DNA of 64,000 bases from an uncultured Lentisphaeraceae bacterium (GCA_937892925.1 CALBHX010000028.1:1-64000); one strand, 5' to 3'; counted from the stretch's first letter, positions 1 through 11,852 are shown. Numbers and translations are program-made. The notes: generated by a model from the letters alone, not told the origin.

Positions 1-19
1 GGGGGGGGGGGGGAGGGGG
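1..19. other. Poly-G run at the window/contig start
   Basis: The first 19 bases are G except for one A, and a further short G run follows. On the minus strand this would make the open reading frame crossing it end in a proline run. Such homopolymers at contig ends are a known by-product of two-colour sequencing chemistry, so the first ~25 bases should not be trusted as biological sequence. Confidence 0.7.
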
Positions 20-1005
20 GCGGGGCATTCGCAAAAGAACCGCCACAGCTGGCGCCACCCGGTACGCTCGGTAACCCAGAGCGTGGAGAGGCCGTCCGTG
101 AGGTCATGCCGCTTTCTCAAGGTATAGGGAACGAAGGTGTCTGCACGTTCGTTCACCCGGGCACGCCGCACCCCATCGGCAAAGACTTCATCGATAACAA
201 AGCCCGAAAACCCGCGCGGAACAAATTCAAAGGTATAAGCCTTGGAATCGGGGCGCCAAGTCGGCGGAGAAAGCCAGTATTGCGGAGATAAGCCGGAGAG
301 ATCCAACGGAATCGCGCGGCGGTTGGGGACGTCGATAAGCGCCGGGAGGCGGAGATCCAGCTCATCGCCCGGGCGGGCGTATTCCACATCGCGGGCAGCA
401 GGAAAGAGCGAATCTTCAGGAGCCGATGTGCGCAGCGGCACGGTGGGGTCTTTCGCGCGGCGGACGCGATTAGCGGCAATGCGCGTCCCATCCGGCGACC
501 AGGCGATTGAGCCCATCTCATACGGGAATGCGGTGTTGCCATCATAGGTGAGCTGTTCCGGCTCGGAGGGATTTTCTTTCTTAAGCGAACGCAGCCAGAG
601 ATTCCCATCGCGCAGAAAGACCTGCCACTGGCCATCGGGCGAACGGGTACGATCCGACACAGGCGGAGCGGGTTTCTTTCCCTGGGGCGGGGTGAGCAGC
701 GCTTCGGCAAGCGTGGGGGCAGAGGCGCGGGCGACCTGCGCCAAAGCCTCTTTATTCTCGGCCTCCCAGCGCTGCCCATCCACGCACCGGATCAACCGGA
801 AACGCTTCCCGGAGCGCGTCCTGGTTTCATACCAGAAGCCCGTCCCTCCCGCAAGCCACCGGGGCGTTACGCCCCCCTCAAACATCAGCCAGTGGTTGTC
901 GTTCACCCGTGCCGAACGTTCATAATCCGCCTGATTTGGACAAATCTGCGCCACTGCCCACCCAAACGCCAAAACCGCAAATCCGCTGCAAAGCCATGCA
1001 CGCAT
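1..1005 (-). CDS. S9-family (DPP-IV-like) secreted peptidase, N-terminal part, truncated by the window edge
   Basis: The minus strand is open from an ATG at 1005 to the window edge, 335 codons with no stop. The start follows an AGGAGA about 7 bases upstream. The first ~20 residues form a signal-like hydrophobic segment (WLCSGFAVLAFGWAVA). The body has beta-propeller-like features, including a TolB-type SPDGTRIA motif near residue 160 and TERTGWRQLW near residue 317. The latter matches the propeller blade found in DPP-IV N-terminal domains just before the alpha/beta-hydrolase domain. The catalytic domain would lie beyond the edge, so peptidase activity is inferred. The last residues fall in the poly-G artefact. 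The gene is separated from the SPFH genes by a terminator and appears to stand alone. Confidence 0.75.
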   Translation of the reverse strand, partial: MRAWLCSGFAVLAFGWAVAQICPNQADYERSARVNDNHWLMFEGGVTPRWLAGGTGFWYETRTRSGKRFRLIRCVDGQRWEAENKEALAQVARASAPTLAEALLTPPQGKKPAPPVSDRTRSPDGQWQVFLRDGNLWLRSLKKENPSEPEQLTYDGNTAFPYEMGSIAWSPDGTRIAANRVRRAKDPTVPLRTSAPEDSLFPAARDVEYARPGDELDLRLPALIDVPNRRAIPLDLSGLSPQYWLSPPTWRPDSKAYTFEFVPRGFSGFVIDEVFADGVRRARVNERADTFVPYTLRKRHDLTDGLSTLWVTERTGWRQLWRFFCECPAPLPPPP

Positions 1006-1141
1006 ATACCTGTCTCCTCATACTGTTCAAGATGAGTTTACATTCTGCATCGGCTGTACGGCAATACCGCAGAGCACAAACTGCACCGTCTGTGTAACAG
1101 CGTATGCACACACGCGCCCGCGCTTCCGAAAGAAACAATGA

Positions 1142-1176
1142 AAAGCCGCCTGCCCGTTTATCAGGCAGGCGGCTTT
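1142..1176 (-). terminator. Rho-independent terminator after the SPFH pair
   Basis: A 10-bp GC-rich stem (GCCGCCTGCC / GGCAGGCGGC) with a 9-base loop, flanked by AAA and TTT. It lies 23 bases past the stop of the minus-strand SPFH gene and before the start of the S9 gene. The symmetrical A/T flanks would allow bidirectional use. Confidence 0.75.
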
Positions 1177-1198
1177 AATCCCGCACACGGCATGCACG

Positions 1199-3019
1199 TC
1201 ACCGGGCAGATGCCGCAGGAATCGATAGGGCTGCGCCTTTTAGATCCGTCCACAGCGTGCCCTCACCGGCATGAATCAGGCGAATGGAAAGATTGGGATT
1301 GAGCTTTTCAACAAAGGTCAAATCCGCCAACGTGGAGGAGGAGCGGAAGACTTCCGCACGGCGGCGGATACCCAGCGCTTCCTCACGGCTGACGAGAAAG
1401 TCTGCACGCACCTGCGCCTCTCCCAGCGTTTGCGTGGTTTTAGCCTGAATGCGCGCGCGCTCCAAATCGAGTGCCGCCACGGCAAGTTTGGCTTCCGCCT
1501 CCAGCTGCGCGACCAGCCGGTTCGTATCGGCGGCGATCGTGGCGACCTTTTTGTCTGTTTCCTGCTCTACCTCTCGGCGAAGCTGATCCACCTTCGCCAG
1601 CCGGGTATTGAGCTCGGCCTGCTTGCGGGCGGTATTCTGTCTTTCCCGATTGGTCAGATCCTGCTCTTTGGCCTCACTGGCGGCTTGAATGGGCGAAAGA
1701 ATCTCGTTTGGCACTTCCACGTGGCGAATGATGGCATTATGGACAAGGATATGGCGCTCTCCCAAGGTTTTAACCAACTCAGCCGTCATCTCGTTCTGAA
1801 ACTTCAATCGGCCTTCGCCATCAATGAAGTCGCGGGCTTTGTAATAGGAGCCTTTCATGCGGGAAATGGAGAGGATTTGCGGAAGAATAATCTTCTCGAC
1901 CACAGCCGGAAGATCCCCGTAAAGCATGTATACGCGGGCAATATTCTCCGGCAGCAGCTCGAACTCCACGGTCATATCCAACAGAATCTGAAAGCCATCG
2001 ATTGATGGAAATTGTACAAACTGGTTCATTCCGAAGGCTACGGCATCAGAGAGCGGCACATCGACCGAAGGCGCGGCCGCTGAACGCGGCAGACGAACCG
2101 CCAAGGGGCGCTTTTCGTCCGCTTCAGGAGAAGACTCCGAATATCGCTTGGCTTTAGCTGTTTTCCGAGACGCGTTTGCCCGCGAGGTCTCTGCCGTTGC
2201 AGCCAGCCGATCCCGTGCACCCGATGCAGAGCCGAAACTGGAGGCTACCGCTTCCTGAGTCATCAGATTGGCATTGTCGTTTACGTAAGCCTCACGCCGT
2301 TTCTGCTGCTGCTCTAGGACTGACTCCCTCAGCTCGTCCAAGGCCTTAGAGGCGGTGCCGACGGCATTGCGCGTAAGCACCATGGTTCCTGTTCTGCCAA
2401 TGATGGAAACCTGATTGATCCCCGCCTCCATCAAATCCACCTGGAAGACTTTCGGGTTGATGTAATAGAGCCCCGGCTGAAGCACATCGGCCATAACGCC
2501 CTTTTCGCCCGGCTTGGCAAATGCCCCCGGCTTGGCAGGAGCGCCTGTCTGAGACGTAACAATTCCCACATAGCCCACGGGAATATTCATCGCATCTATG
2601 ACTTCCACATGCCACCCTTCCGGATTCAGCCGATACGTGCCCGGCCCAAGCACCTGCCGCCAGACGCCTTTGCTGGCCTGATCGGGCGCAATAATTGCCC
2701 CAGGCGGCAGCTCACGCCCCACTTTTGAGGTTACCACGCCAACCTTCCCCACAGGAATCGTCTGCACCGGCACCAGCCGCCATTCATAATCAATGGGATT
2801 AAGAAAATGGCGCCCCTCTGCCAGCGGCTCACACCGCACGCCCTTCTGGCCAGGCCCGGCCAAAATCGCTCCCGGAGGCAGAGGCGCACCGGTTTTGGCC
2901 GTAACCACCGCCATCATCCCCGCCGGCACCTTAAATCGGCAAAACCACCACATCCAAAGCCCCCACAGCACCGCCAGCGTGCAGCACGCCAGCCCCCCGA
3001 CTACCAGACACCGCTTCAT
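1199..3019 (-). CDS. SPFH/Band-7 (flotillin-like) membrane protein with three N-terminal repeats
   Basis: 606 aa; ATG preceded by AGGAGGTG. One N-terminal membrane segment (residues ~7-28) is followed by three tandem ~58-residue repeats at about 31-205. Each carries the pattern (I/V)PxGxxxVVTxxxG, PPGAI, KGV, G, NP. After a low-complexity linker (~220-320) comes an SPFH-type region, then a charged coiled coil (~450-540) containing EAKLAVAALDLERARIQ. The architecture resembles flotillin/prohibitin scaffolds of the inner membrane. The start overlaps the stop of the upstream SPFH gene by four bases (ATGA), so the two proteins are probably translated together and may form a hetero-oligomer. Substrate or partner is unknown. 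Confidence 0.8.
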   Translation of the reverse strand: MKRCLVVGGLACCTLAVLWGLWMWWFCRFKVPAGMMAVVTAKTGAPLPPGAILAGPGQKGVRCEPLAEGRHFLNPIDYEWRLVPVQTIPVGKVGVVTSKVGRELPPGAIIAPDQASKGVWRQVLGPGTYRLNPEGWHVEVIDAMNIPVGYVGIVTSQTGAPAKPGAFAKPGEKGVMADVLQPGLYYINPKVFQVDLMEAGINQVSIIGRTGTMVLTRNAVGTASKALDELRESVLEQQQKRREAYVNDNANLMTQEAVASSFGSASGARDRLAATAETSRANASRKTAKAKRYSESSPEADEKRPLAVRLPRSAAAPSVDVPLSDAVAFGMNQFVQFPSIDGFQILLDMTVEFELLPENIARVYMLYGDLPAVVEKIILPQILSISRMKGSYYKARDFIDGEGRLKFQNEMTAELVKTLGERHILVHNAIIRHVEVPNEILSPIQAASEAKEQDLTNRERQNTARKQAELNTRLAKVDQLRREVEQETDKKVATIAADTNRLVAQLEAEAKLAVAALDLERARIQAKTTQTLGEAQVRADFLVSREEALGIRRRAEVFRSSSTLADLTFVEKLNPNLSIRLIHAGEGTLWTDLKGAALSIPAASAR

Positions 3020-4548
3020 TTTACACCTCCTGCCGCCTTAGCCGCCGCCGCGTTGGGCTTGGCCATATGAACCGGCAGCCCGAACGGCTGCCCAGCCTGC
3101 GGTTGAGCCAACACCGACTCCACCCGTGGCGCAGCTTTCTCATACAGCTTCATACGGACATAATCCGCCTCATCTTTATACACCGCCACCTCCTGCCGCA
3201 GCACCTCGGCAAAGGCTTTCGTTCGTGCTTCTATCACCGTCCGCTCCGCCTCAGCCGCCGTCAGCTTGGCCTCGGCCGTTTTTTGCGCAGCAGCATACGC
3301 CACATTGGCCACATCACGCTGCGTTTCCGCGGCAATGGTTGCCTCGGCCTTCCGGCGCTCAGCATCGATTCTCCGGCGAATCTGCTCAGTCTGCGCCATA
3401 ACCACAGCGGAATTCTGCTTGGCCAGCGCCCGCTGACGCTCCAGCTCCGCCTGCGACTCCGCCTGAACCATCTGCTGATCAATCTTGCGCGACTCCTGAA
3501 CCGCCAATTCTCTGTCTCGAACAATCGCCGCGATTGCCTGCGGCGCAAAAATATCCCGAATCAAAACCGAGTTGAGCGCAATGCCCCACGGTTTGCATAC
3601 GCCCCGCAAATACGTCTCCAGCCGATCTTGAAACGCCTGCCTGCTTTCGCCCACAATAAACTCTGTCGCGACCTTTTTGCTCCCCTCAATGCGCGAAAAT
3701 CCACGGGCATTAGGCAGGATAATCTTCTGCAGCACATCATCCATATCACCCACTTCCTGCGTCAGCTGCGCCACCCGCCCCGCCTCCAGGTTAAACTCCA
3801 GCGTCCCCTCCGCTGTCACCGAGAACCCATCCTGCGTCAGGAAGGTAATGGCGTCCGCCCCGGACAACTCAAACCGCTGACTCTGAACATTGACGATGGA
3901 AACCGCATAAAGAAAGGGATTCAGCCGATGCGTTCCCTCCTGCAGCACACTCCGACGAACACCCTTGGATCCTTCCGCCGCCAGAAACCCGTGCGAATCG
4001 GCCTCCGTCTTCGGCGCCTCGCCGCCCAGCACATCCGCCCCGACCAATGCCGTTACGACGCCTACATGCCCCGGGCGGATCCGAATATCATCATATAGCC
4101 GCACCTCATACGCATACGGATTAATCCGATGACGCCCGGTTCCCAAAACCTCCCGGACAATCCCCTTGGAGTGCGACCCGCGCGCCAGAATCTCCCCTTC
4201 CGGCAAATCGTCTCCAAACTTGCGGATCAACACGCCAAACCGCCCCGCCGGGATATCCGTCACCCGGAACAGCTCCCAATCCCACACGTATGGATTCCGA
4301 AAATACCGCCCCTCCGGCAGCACCTCCGCCTGAATCCCTTTATATTCCGGCCCCGGAGCCAGAATCTCGTGCGCCGGCAAATCCTTTCCTGTCTTACGGA
4401 TCAACACCGCAAACATACCGTTCTCAGGCTCAATCCGCCACCCGAACCAGACCCAGAGGGCGCCTGCCCCTGCCAACAACACCACGGCAAGAGCCCCGAC
4501 TACACCCCACGGCTCCCGCAGCCCCTGCATTCCCTGTCTCGCACGCAT
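3016..4548 (-). CDS. SPFH/Band-7 (flotillin-like) membrane protein, paralogue and partner
   Basis: 510 aa from the ATG at 4548, which has GGAGG at ideal spacing. A longer in-frame start at 4590 exists but lacks a ribosome site. The protein has an N-terminal membrane helix (~14-35) and three tandem repeats of the same kind as the downstream gene (KGI...VL..GR...NP at ~65, ~125 and ~205). These are followed by an SPFH domain with a typical IILPNARGFSRIEGSK stretch, then an Ala/Glu-rich coiled coil. The pair looks like a gene duplication retained as one operon. It is the first gene of the transcript, with its promoter presumably in the divergent region shared with the permease gene. Confidence 0.8.
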   Translation of the reverse strand: MRARQGMQGLREPWGVVGALAVVLLAGAGALWVWFGWRIEPENGMFAVLIRKTGKDLPAHEILAPGPEYKGIQAEVLPEGRYFRNPYVWDWELFRVTDIPAGRFGVLIRKFGDDLPEGEILARGSHSKGIVREVLGTGRHRINPYAYEVRLYDDIRIRPGHVGVVTALVGADVLGGEAPKTEADSHGFLAAEGSKGVRRSVLQEGTHRLNPFLYAVSIVNVQSQRFELSGADAITFLTQDGFSVTAEGTLEFNLEAGRVAQLTQEVGDMDDVLQKIILPNARGFSRIEGSKKVATEFIVGESRQAFQDRLETYLRGVCKPWGIALNSVLIRDIFAPQAIAAIVRDRELAVQESRKIDQQMVQAESQAELERQRALAKQNSAVVMAQTEQIRRRIDAERRKAEATIAAETQRDVANVAYAAAQKTAEAKLTAAEAERTVIEARTKAFAEVLRQEVAVYKDEADYVRMKLYEKAAPRVESVLAQPQAGQPFGLPVHMAKPNAAAAKAAGGVK

Positions 4549-4901
4549 CGTTCGCCTCCATCCTAATCGTTCCCTAAAACTGTAACACACCTCGATACCC
4601 CGCGCAACCGCCGCCCGTTTCAGTCCGTCTCCTCGCCCCAGAGCCCCGGAAGCTGTTCCGCATTTCTGCCCTCAGACAAACGTCACCCGACTAACCCTCT
4701 GCCCCGCCCAATTCAGGCGCAACCGAACAACCGCCCTGCCCCACCCCGCGCACCACACATGCCGCCCCCTTCCCGCCCTACACGCCTGCACCCTACACAA
4801 CCATGCAGGCAGCGCCATCGCCTCTCGTCGAAGATTGTCCCAGACTAGGTGCTTATGCTAACATACAGCCGTTTCCAGCTTAACCGGAGGTGTGCCGCCG
4901 C
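4549..4901. other. Divergent intergenic region between SPFH and permease genes
   Basis: About 350 bases without a credible gene. It is C-rich on the plus strand and must carry promoters for both flanking transcription units. Apart from the plus-strand promoter candidate listed separately I see no strong hairpin or repeat. Confidence 0.5.
4835..4864 (+). promoter_or_regulatory. Candidate sigma-70 promoter of the permease gene
   Basis: TTGTCC, 18-base spacer, TAACAT, placed ~38 bases upstream of the chosen ATG at 4902. The match to consensus is partial, so this is a weak prediction. Confidence 0.3.
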
Positions 4902-5939
4902 ATGAACCGTCTTCAATACCTGATCCGCCGCTTGCTTTTACTGGTGCCAACCTTTTTCGGCATCACCATTGTTTGTTTTCTGCTGACGCGTCTTTTGCCT
5001 GGCGGACCGGTAGACATGAAACTGGCGCAAATGCGCGGCATGGGCGGCGGCGGCGAAGCGGGCGGCGGAGCCAACGCGGTTCTCGTCAGCGAAGACATGA
5101 AAAAAGAGTTGGAAAAACAGTTCGGTTTTGACCAGCCCATGTGGAAACAATATATTACTTGGGCGTTCAAGGACAGGTTGGGGATGCGAATGCACAGCTA
5201 TGAATACCCTGACCGAACGGCATGGGAGCTTATCCGCAAGCGGCTTCCGGTGTCGCTCTGGTTCGGTCTGGTCTCCTTTCTCATGAGCTACCTAGTCTGT
5301 ATTCCGCTCGGAATCGCCAAAGCGCTCCGGCACGGTTCTGCCTTCGACTTCGGCTCCAGCATTCTCGTATTCTCCGCCTATGCCGTGCCGGCCTTCGCCA
5401 TCGGTATGATTCTGAAAATGTGCCTCAGTGGAACCGTTGATGGGTTATGGGATATTTTTCCTATTGGCGGCTTTGAAAGCGAAGCGGCCGCAGCGGCGGG
5501 CGGATGGGCACTCTTCTGCGACCGCGCCTACCACATGGTGCTGCCTGTAACGGCCTATGTCATGACCTCCTTTGCCCTGCTCACCATCATGATGAAGAAC
5601 TCCCTGATGGAGCAGATGAGCGCAGATTATGTGCGCACCGTCCTAGCCAAAGGCGCCACCCGCCGCCGCGCTATCTGGGGGCATGCCCTGCGCAACGCAC
5701 TCATCCCTATTGCCACAGGTTTCGGCAGTATTCTGGGTGTACTCTTCGCCGGCAGCATGATCATTGAAACCCTCTTCGAAATCCCCGGCATGGGGCAGCT
5801 CTCGCTGAATGCACTGGTCGGGCACGACTACGCGGTCTTTATGGCCATGCTCGTGCTCACCGCCTCGATTCAGCTCTTCGGCAATCTGGTTTCCGACTTC
5901 TGCTACATGCTGATCGATCCGCGCATCCACTTCGATTAA
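4902..5939 (+). CDS. yejB: ABC transporter inner-membrane permease, YejB/OppB type
   Basis: 345 aa from ATG 4902, about 11 bases after GGAGG; an in-frame GTG at 4890 overlaps that ribosome site and is less likely. The N-terminal helix RRLLLLVPTFFGITIVCFLL and the following LLPGGPVDMKLAQ motif are typical of the YejB branch of oligopeptide permeases. A Gly-rich insert (~45-60) and a binding-protein-dependent transport domain (ALRNALIPIATGFG, the EAA-loop region) follow. There are about six membrane spans. It would form half of the membrane channel of a peptide importer, but the partner permease, ATPase and binding protein are not in the window. It is followed nine bases later by uvrC. Confidence 0.8.
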   Translation: MNRLQYLIRRLLLLVPTFFGITIVCFLLTRLLPGGPVDMKLAQMRGMGGGGEAGGGANAVLVSEDMKKELEKQFGFDQPMWKQYITWAFKDRLGMRMHSYEYPDRTAWELIRKRLPVSLWFGLVSFLMSYLVCIPLGIAKALRHGSAFDFGSSILVFSAYAVPAFAIGMILKMCLSGTVDGLWDIFPIGGFESEAAAAAGGWALFCDRAYHMVLPVTAYVMTSFALLTIMMKNSLMEQMSADYVRTVLAKGATRRRAIWGHALRNALIPIATGFGSILGVLFAGSMIIETLFEIPGMGQLSLNALVGHDYAVFMAMLVLTASIQLFGNLVSDFCYMLIDPRIHFD

Positions 5940-5948
5940 GCCCCTCTC

Positions 5949-7424
5949 ATGAACGATGTGCTCCGCGAAAAGCTGAAGCACCTGCCCGAAAAACCCGGGT
6001 GCTACCTTTACCGCGACCGCGCCGGAACCATCATCTATGTGGGCAAAGCCGTCAACCTTCGGCGGCGCGTTCAAAGTTACTTCCGCGCCTCCACCCTGCG
6101 TTCCGCGCCCCCCAAGCTCCGAAGCCTCGTTCATCACGTCGAAGACCTCGAAATCCGCATCGTCCGCAACGAAGCCGAAGCCCTTCTTACCGAAAGCCAC
6201 CTCATCAAAACCTATCGGCCGCGTTTCAACATCCTCCTGCGCGATGATAAACGCTACCTAGCGCTCCGCCCCGCCGCCGACCGCCCCTTTCCCCGCATCA
6301 CCCCCTGCCGTATCCGCCGAGACGACGGCGCAGAATATTTCGGCCCTTTTCCCTCCTCCACCATTGTCCACACCGCGCTCGACTTTACCGAAAAGCGTTT
6401 CGGCCTGCGTAAATGCACCGCGCTCACACCATGCCCCGAAGATCACACCCACTGCATGGCCGATATTATCCGTTTCTGTTCCGCTCCCTGCATGGGGCGA
6501 ATTTCCGAGCCCGACTATCGCGCCCGGTTCAATGAAGCATGCGCCTTTTTACGCGGCGATCGCCCTGCCATCATAGAGGAAGTGGCGCAGCAGATGCGCG
6601 AAGCCGCCGCGCGTGAAGATTACGAGCGCGCCGCCCGCCTCCGCGACACCTGGCTGGCGCTCAAAGAGCTCACCCGACAGCGTGCCAAAGCCCGCCTCAC
6701 CCCCGCCCTGAAACGCCCCACCGCAGCAGAAGGCTTGGCCGCTTTGGCCGATCTGCTCGCGCTGCCCAAACCCCCGCGTATCATTGAGTGCTTTGACATC
6801 TCCCACCTCATGGGCACCCATACCGTAGCCTCCATGGTTGTGGCTGTAGACGGGCTCCCCGACAAACGCCGTTACCGCCGTTTTCGCATCCGCACCGTCA
6901 CCAATGACGATCCTCACGCCATGGCCGAAGTCATCCGCCGCCGTTACACCCGCCTACGCGATGAAGGCGGTGCATTCCCCGACCTGATTCTCTGCGATGG
7001 CGCCGCCCTGCAAGTTCGCGCCGCCCGTGCCGTACTCAAAGAGCTCGGTCTCTTCGAGCTCATCCCCGTAGCCGGGCTAAATGAACACTTCGAAGAAATT
7101 GTCCTAGATGACGGGCGCCCAAACCTCATCCTCCCCCGAGACAGCGCCGCACTGCAAATCCTCATCCGCCTGCGCGATGAAGCACACCGTTTCGCCATCA
7201 CCTTCAACCGCTCGCTTCGCCTGCGGGCACTCCGGGAATCCGTTCTGGACGAGATTCCCGGTATCGGCCCCATCCGCAAACGGCAGCTCCTGACCGCCTT
7301 CGGATCTGTCCGCCGCCTGGCTGATGCCGAGGAATCGGTTATCGCCGCCCAGCCCGGAATCACCCCCGAGCTCGCCCACGCCATCAAGACCGCCCTCAAA
7401 GCGCGTGTCCACGACCCGGATTGA
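5949..7424 (+). CDS. uvrC: Excinuclease ABC subunit C, compact form
   Basis: 491 aa, shorter than the ~600 aa of most UvrC proteins. Domains in order: GIY-YIG nuclease (here PGCYLYRD...IIYVGKA, residues ~15-90) for the 3' incision; a Cys-rich segment (KCTALTPC...HC...FCSAPC, ~143-180) resembling the Fe-S ligands of UvrC; a short UVR-like helical segment (DYERAARLRD, ~220); the RNase H-like nuclease for the 5' incision (CFDISH, LILCDGAALQ, DEAHRFAI); and a helix-hairpin-helix pair (IPGIGPIRKRQLL) at the C terminus. It acts with UvrAB in nucleotide excision repair. No Shine-Dalgarno is visible, and coupling to the permease stop nine bases upstream is likely. Confidence 0.93.
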   Translation: MNDVLREKLKHLPEKPGCYLYRDRAGTIIYVGKAVNLRRRVQSYFRASTLRSAPPKLRSLVHHVEDLEIRIVRNEAEALLTESHLIKTYRPRFNILLRDDKRYLALRPAADRPFPRITPCRIRRDDGAEYFGPFPSSTIVHTALDFTEKRFGLRKCTALTPCPEDHTHCMADIIRFCSAPCMGRISEPDYRARFNEACAFLRGDRPAIIEEVAQQMREAAAREDYERAARLRDTWLALKELTRQRAKARLTPALKRPTAAEGLAALADLLALPKPPRIIECFDISHLMGTHTVASMVVAVDGLPDKRRYRRFRIRTVTNDDPHAMAEVIRRRYTRLRDEGGAFPDLILCDGAALQVRAARAVLKELGLFELIPVAGLNEHFEEIVLDDGRPNLILPRDSAALQILIRLRDEAHRFAITFNRSLRLRALRESVLDEIPGIGPIRKRQLLTAFGSVRRLADAEESVIAAQPGITPELAHAIKTALKARVHDPD

Positions 7425-7624
7425 GGATGGCGCACATCCACTTTCGCCGCCTGCGAGACATCCCTCCGCGCGCCCGATACGAGGTCTTTACACGCCTGCC
7501 TACCCTTCCAATCTCACCTCCCCTACACCACGCCAAAACAACGATCTGCCGCATCGACCCCTGCAAAAAACCAGCTTAAACCGCTCCGCACTGGAGAACA
7601 GCCGGTACCCTTAAAAACGATCCA

Positions 7625-7669
7625 ATAAAACAAAAACCGCCCGAGCGAACCGTGTTCCTGCCGGACGGT
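7625..7669 (-). terminator. Rho-independent terminator of the ATP synthase operon
   Basis: Read on the minus strand, ACCGTCCG pairs with CGGGCGGT (one G-U pair) around an 18-base loop and is followed by TTTTTGTTTT. It sits ~22 bases beyond the atpC stop. The 7425-7624 stretch beyond it holds no recognisable gene. Confidence 0.75.
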
Positions 7670-7691
7670 CTTCTGCTTCTTCAGGAACCCA

Positions 7692-7961
7692 TTACGACAA
7701 CACCAGCCGGGCGAGCGGGGTCAAAAGCTTGACGGCCGTCCCGTCGGCCACCAAAATGGCTCGAGAAGTTCGAAACGTTGTCCATTCCCCCCCTTGGCAA
7801 ATCCGGATCTTTCCGGGCGGGCATGCGGCCACCATGGGCTCATGATGCGCCATAACCCCAAGCCGGCCAATGGGGGTGGAAACTTCCAACTGAGTGATGT
7901 CATCGCCCTCGATGAAAATCCCGGCAGGCGTTTCGATACTGAAATGGAAGGTATTGGCCAT
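7692..7961 (-). CDS. atpC: ATP synthase F1 epsilon subunit, beta-sandwich domain only
   Basis: 89 aa, against ~135 aa for typical bacterial epsilon. It covers the N-terminal ten-stranded beta sandwich (FHFSIETPAG, VSTPIGRLGVMAHHEPMV, DGTAVKLL) that binds the gamma subunit and the c-ring, then stops. The C-terminal two-helix hairpin that inhibits ATP hydrolysis in other bacteria is absent. It is the last gene of the operon, 26 bases after atpD. The stop codon is followed by a terminator, so the short form does not look like a sequencing frameshift, although I could not compare homologues. Confidence 0.88.
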   Translation of the reverse strand: MANTFHFSIETPAGIFIEGDDITQLEVSTPIGRLGVMAHHEPMVAACPPGKIRICQGGEWTTFRTSRAILVADGTAVKLLTPLARLVLS

Positions 7962-7987
7962 AATTCAGCTTCCGTTGCCTGTGCACC

Positions 7988-10304
<2,317 letters not shown>

Positions 10305-10310
10305 ATCCGC

Positions 10311-11843
10311 TTACTTCCTGCCGTTTTTCTGGAAGGGCGATAAGGCTTCACGCATCAACGCATCCAACAACGCCTTCAGTTCATCATCCAATTCCGGCTT
10401 CGCTGCAAACCGCTTACTGTAGGTCTGCCCCGTCAAGGAGTCTTCTATCGCAACATGAAGCGCCTTCAATGCCTCCGGGATCTGCGAAACCGACACCTGA
10501 ACCAACCACTTATTCGTGCCGGCATACAACACAGCCACCTGCTCTGCGGCAGACATCGGCCGTCCCGGCATCTGGCGAATGGAATACATCAATGCCCGCC
10601 CGATGGAAAGCTGCTCCAACGTCCCGGCGTCCAGATCCGAAGCGAAGGATGTGAACGCTTCCAACTCGCGGTATTGCGCCAACAGCACCCGAAGCGGCCC
10701 GGCCACCTTCTTCATGGCTTTAAGCTGGGCATCGCCCCCCACACGGCTAACCGAGATGCCGGGGTTGATCGCCGGCCGCTGCCCCTCGTGAAAAAGCCCT
10801 GCCTCCAGAAAGATCTGCCCATCGGTAATGGAAATCACATTCGTTGGAATATATGCGGAGATATCATTCGCCTGCGTTTCCACAATCGGGAGCGCCGTCA
10901 GGCTGCCGCCGCCCTTTGCATCCGAAAGCTGCGCGGCGCGTTCCAACAGGCGGCTGTGAAGATAGAAGACGTCTCCGGGATAGGCCTCACGTCCCGGCGG
11001 GCGGCGCAGCAGCAGAGACATCTGCCGGTAAGCCTGCGCATGTTTGGTCAAGTCGTCATAAATTACGAGTGCATGTTCCCCGCGGTTCATCCAGAACTCC
11101 GCCATCGCACATCCAGCATACGGCGCCAGATATTGAAGCGGCGCAGGCTCCGAAGCGCCGGCCAGCACAATCGTTGTATAGGCCATCGCGCCCGCATCTT
11201 CCAGCTGCTTGTAAAGTGCGGCCACTGTTGAAAGCTTTTGGCCTATGGCCACGTAGAAACAATGAACCCCCGACCCCTTCTGATTCAGAATCGCATCCAC
11301 CGCAATCGTGGTCTTGCCTGTCTTTCGATCGCCGATGATCAGCTCACGCTGACCGCGGCCAATCGGCGTAAGTGCATCAATCGCCACCAACCCCGTCTGC
11401 ATGGGCGTGTCTACGTTGCGGCGTTCAATAATCGAGGGCGCCGCCGCTTCAACCGGCATCTGCACCGTGGCCGCAATGCCCCCTTTGCCATCCAGAGGCC
11501 GCCCCAGCGCATCCACTACGCGCCCCGTGAGCGCTTCGCCCGCCGGCACCGACACCACACGCCCCGTTCGATGAAAGCGATCCCCTTCACGAACGTTCAC
11601 ATCACTGTCGAGCACCGCCACGCCCACCACATCTTCTTCCAGATTGAGCGCCAGCCCCGCCGTGCCATTCTCCGTCTCAACCAGCTCGTTATACATCACG
11701 TGCGAAAGCCCGTCCACACGGGCAATCCCATCGCCCACACTCAATACCGTGCCAAACTCCGAGGTATCAATGGGCTTATCCACCGTCTCCATCCGCTGGC
11801 GAAGCAATGCAGAGAGTTCGTCTGGTTTCAATTGCGTCTTCAT
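10311..11843 (-). CDS. atpA: ATP synthase F1 alpha subunit
   Basis: 510 aa, full length for the family. P-loop [18 protein letters not shown], the [25 protein letters not shown] signature of alpha subunits, and the [10 protein letters not shown] segment are all present. Non-catalytic nucleotide-binding subunit that alternates with beta in the F1 head. Follows atpH by nine bases. Confidence 0.97.
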   Translation of the reverse strand: MKTQLKPDELSALLRQRMETVDKPIDTSEFGTVLSVGDGIARVDGLSHVMYNELVETENGTAGLALNLEEDVVGVAVLDSDVNVREGDRFHRTGRVVSVPAGEALTGRVVDALGRPLDGKGGIAATVQMPVEAAAPSIIERRNVDTPMQTGLVAIDALTPIGRGQRELIIGDRKTGKTTIAVDAILNQKGSGVHCFYVAIGQKLSTVAALYKQLEDAGAMAYTTIVLAGASEPAPLQYLAPYAGCAMAEFWMNRGEHALVIYDDLTKHAQAYRQMSLLLRRPPGREAYPGDVFYLHSRLLERAAQLSDAKGGGSLTALPIVETQANDISAYIPTNVISITDGQIFLEAGLFHEGQRPAINPGISVSRVGGDAQLKAMKKVAGPLRVLLAQYRELEAFTSFASDLDAGTLEQLSIGRALMYSIRQMPGRPMSAAEQVAVLYAGTNKWLVQVSVSQIPEALKALHVAIEDSLTGQTYSKRFAAKPELDDELKALLDALMREALSPFQKNGRK

Positions 11844-11852
11844 GAAAAGTCC

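Noticed and set aside
153..779. 208-codon minus-strand open frame at the left end
   Set aside because: It overlaps the S9 peptidase frame in another register; only the latter has a signal peptide, ribosome site and family motifs.
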